Of a stretch of DNA of 64,000 nt, positions 63,002-64,000 are shown piece by piece. Each line of letters begins with the position of its first letter. The stretch's first letter is position 1. Below the pieces are notes generated by a model that ran no database searches, was not told the DNA's origin, and was given only the letters and a program-made list of their open reading frames with translations. The stretch spans positions 227,588 through 291,587 of the forward strand of contig DF820472.1 in the NCBI GenBank assembly GCA_000739535.1. Direction: 5' to 3'. The position numbers and the translations under genes were made by a program. The stretch comes from Candidatus Vecturithrix granuli. Its GTDB lineage: Bacteria; Moduliflexota; Moduliflexia; Moduliflexales; Moduliflexaceae.

Positions 63002-64000
63002 ATGAGAATATCGGTTTTTTTTACCTTCTGCTGTACATTCCTGCTGATATGTTCAGTATCGGCGCAAGCGAAGACGGAAGAAGAATATCAACAAGAAATT
63101 CTTGCGCTGCGGAAACACAACACGCATTTAGAAAATCAGCTTGAGCAGGTCAGTACTGATCTCAAGCGTTCTACTGAAGAAGGGAGAATTCTCCAACGCC
63201 AAATCGCGAAAATGGTTCAAGAAGGAGAACAACATGCAAAAGAATTGCAAGAGACGCGAGAGAGTATGAAGCAAGTCCGAAGCCAGTTGGAAACATTACT
63301 TGCCCAACAAACAGAGGCTTCAAAAGTATCGCAAAAACAACAGCAGATCGAAGACCAGTTGGCTCAAACTCGTCAACACGCTCAGCAATTGGAAAAAGAT
63401 CTACAAAAACTCACACAAGAGAAGCGTGAGCTTGAAAAACAGCTTGCTGCTGCAAGCAAACAACCATCCACAGAGACGACGCAAGAACTTCAGGCGCAAC
63501 AGAGCGAATTAGTGCAAATGCGCGATCAGTTCAAAGCCAATTTGGCGTTATTGCATGAGCGTGAACAGGCATTAGAGCAGGCATCTCAAAAAATTGAGGC
63601 TTTGCAGCAAGAAGTCTCGCTGCTGCAAATCGTGGTAAAACAACAAAAAGAACAAACCCAGGAAGAAGAAGTCTTGAAAGGGCAGCAAACCCAGGAACGC
63701 CAGCGTATTGCTGAATTAGAAGCCGCCCTGGCTGAGATGAATGCCCGGTTGGAGCGGATGGCGGAGGAAAAAGCTGGCCTTGAGACCCAACTCAGTCAAT
63801 CGGGACAAAGCGAACTTGAGGCAGCCAAACGAAAGGCAGCAGATCTGCAAAATGAAGTTGATACCCTTCGAAACTGGGTAAAACAACAGAAAGAACAATC
63901 TCAACAGAAACAACCGCCATCCATTGAAACACAGAAGCGTATCAACGAGTTAGAAGCCACTCTGGCAGAAGTGAATGCCAAACTTCTGCGCACGGTTGAT
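63002..64000 (+). CDS. Secreted coiled-coil protein (partial, runs off the window)
   Basis: At least 333 residues; the frame is open at the right edge. A signal peptide (1 to about 24, SVSAQA) is followed by almost uninterrupted heptad-rich, Gln/Glu/Lys-rich coiled coil. An internal repeat of exactly 81 residues is seen: VVKQQKEQTQE...RIAELEAALAEMNARLER and WVKQQKEQSQQ...RINELEATLAEVNAKLLR. An AAGAGGAAA site precedes the ATG. The function is unknown; a structural or scaffold role in the envelope is likely. The missing C-terminus may carry the defining domain. Confidence 0.85.
   Translation, partial: MRISVFFTFCCTFLLICSVSAQAKTEEEYQQEILALRKHNTHLENQLEQVSTDLKRSTEEGRILQRQIAKMVQEGEQHAKELQETRESMKQVRSQLETLLAQQTEASKVSQKQQQIEDQLAQTRQHAQQLEKDLQKLTQEKRELEKQLAAASKQPSTETTQELQAQQSELVQMRDQFKANLALLHEREQALEQASQKIEALQQEVSLLQIVVKQQKEQTQEEEVLKGQQTQERQRIAELEAALAEMNARLERMAEEKAGLETQLSQSGQSELEAAKRKAADLQNEVDTLRNWVKQQKEQSQQKQPPSIETQKRINELEATLAEVNAKLLRTVD

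Noticed and set aside
1-64000. tRNA or rRNA genes, riboswitches
   Set aside because: The intergenic regions were read for cloverleaf, rRNA and common riboswitch features; none could be supported by eye.

Overview
The window is about 64 kb of chromosome from a Gram-negative, probably anaerobic or microaerobic, uncultured bacterium. The Gram-negative reading rests on an outer-membrane beta-barrel protein, a BamD-like lipoprotein and a YbhG/HlyD-type exporter. Siroheme-dependent heme synthesis, L-lactate dehydrogenase, many multi-PAS signalling proteins and abundant long intergenic inverted repeats would fit a lineage such as the candidate phylum KSB3/Modulibacteria (Vecturithrix/Moduliflexus), but that placement is only a guess. 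No rRNA or tRNA gene was seen.

Layout. 1-2.0 kb: a giant hairpin, an iron-type periplasmic binding protein and a cyclic phosphodiesterase-like protein. 2.1-10.9 kb: a nearly complete alternative (siroheme) heme pathway: fused siroheme decarboxylase AhbA/AhbB, precorrin-2 dehydrogenase, hemC, fused cobA-hemD, ahbC, hemB and ahbD, interrupted by an orphan AT-richer YhdJ-like adenine methyltransferase. 10.9-13.3 kb: beta-barrel protein, L-lactate dehydrogenase and two small membrane proteins. 13.5-19.5 kb: a TetR-controlled ybhG-F-S-R-type export operon behind a striking array of 13-bp repeats. 19.5-26 kb: an RNA methyltransferase, a KinB/AlgB-like two-component pair with a sigma-54 promoter and a palindromic upstream site ahead of a pentapeptide-repeat gene, and an orphan DegT/StrS aminotransferase.

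26-29.9 kb is an accessory island: a cluster of two interleaved palindrome families, a UPF0175/DUF3368 toxin-antitoxin pair followed by a convincing integron attC-like site, a decayed IS4 transposase and a 385-bp element with perfect 20-bp terminal repeats. 29.9-36.3 kb: an ArsR-headed regulator and a sugar ABC transporter (binding protein, two permeases, no ATPase) with a family 2 glycoside hydrolase. 36.5-49 kb is mostly housekeeping (signal peptidase, fumarase, MTA phosphorylase, an adenosine-kinase-like PfkB enzyme, MnmG, a YhcC-type radical SAM protein) plus an envelope-type trio (BamD-like TPR lipoprotein, five-repeat PEGA protein, coiled-coil membrane protein). 49-51.6 kb: a LacI regulator divergent from a scyllo-inosose 3-dehydrogenase-like enzyme. 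51.6-56.9 kb: a PAS/GAF/GGDEF diguanylate cyclase and a multi-PAS histidine kinase. 56.9-59 kb: a decayed zone with an IS630 element at a TA target. 59-62.6 kb: two tandem, overlapping-operon paralogues that fuse a MinD/ParA-like ATPase to a patatin phospholipase, one of them also carrying a cyclic-nucleotide-binding domain. The window ends inside a secreted coiled-coil protein.

The best candidates for undescribed biology are the MinD-patatin tandem, the attC-flanked toxin-antitoxin cassette beside the TATATA-core palindromes, the 13-bp operator array, and the family of very long perfect hairpins between genes.
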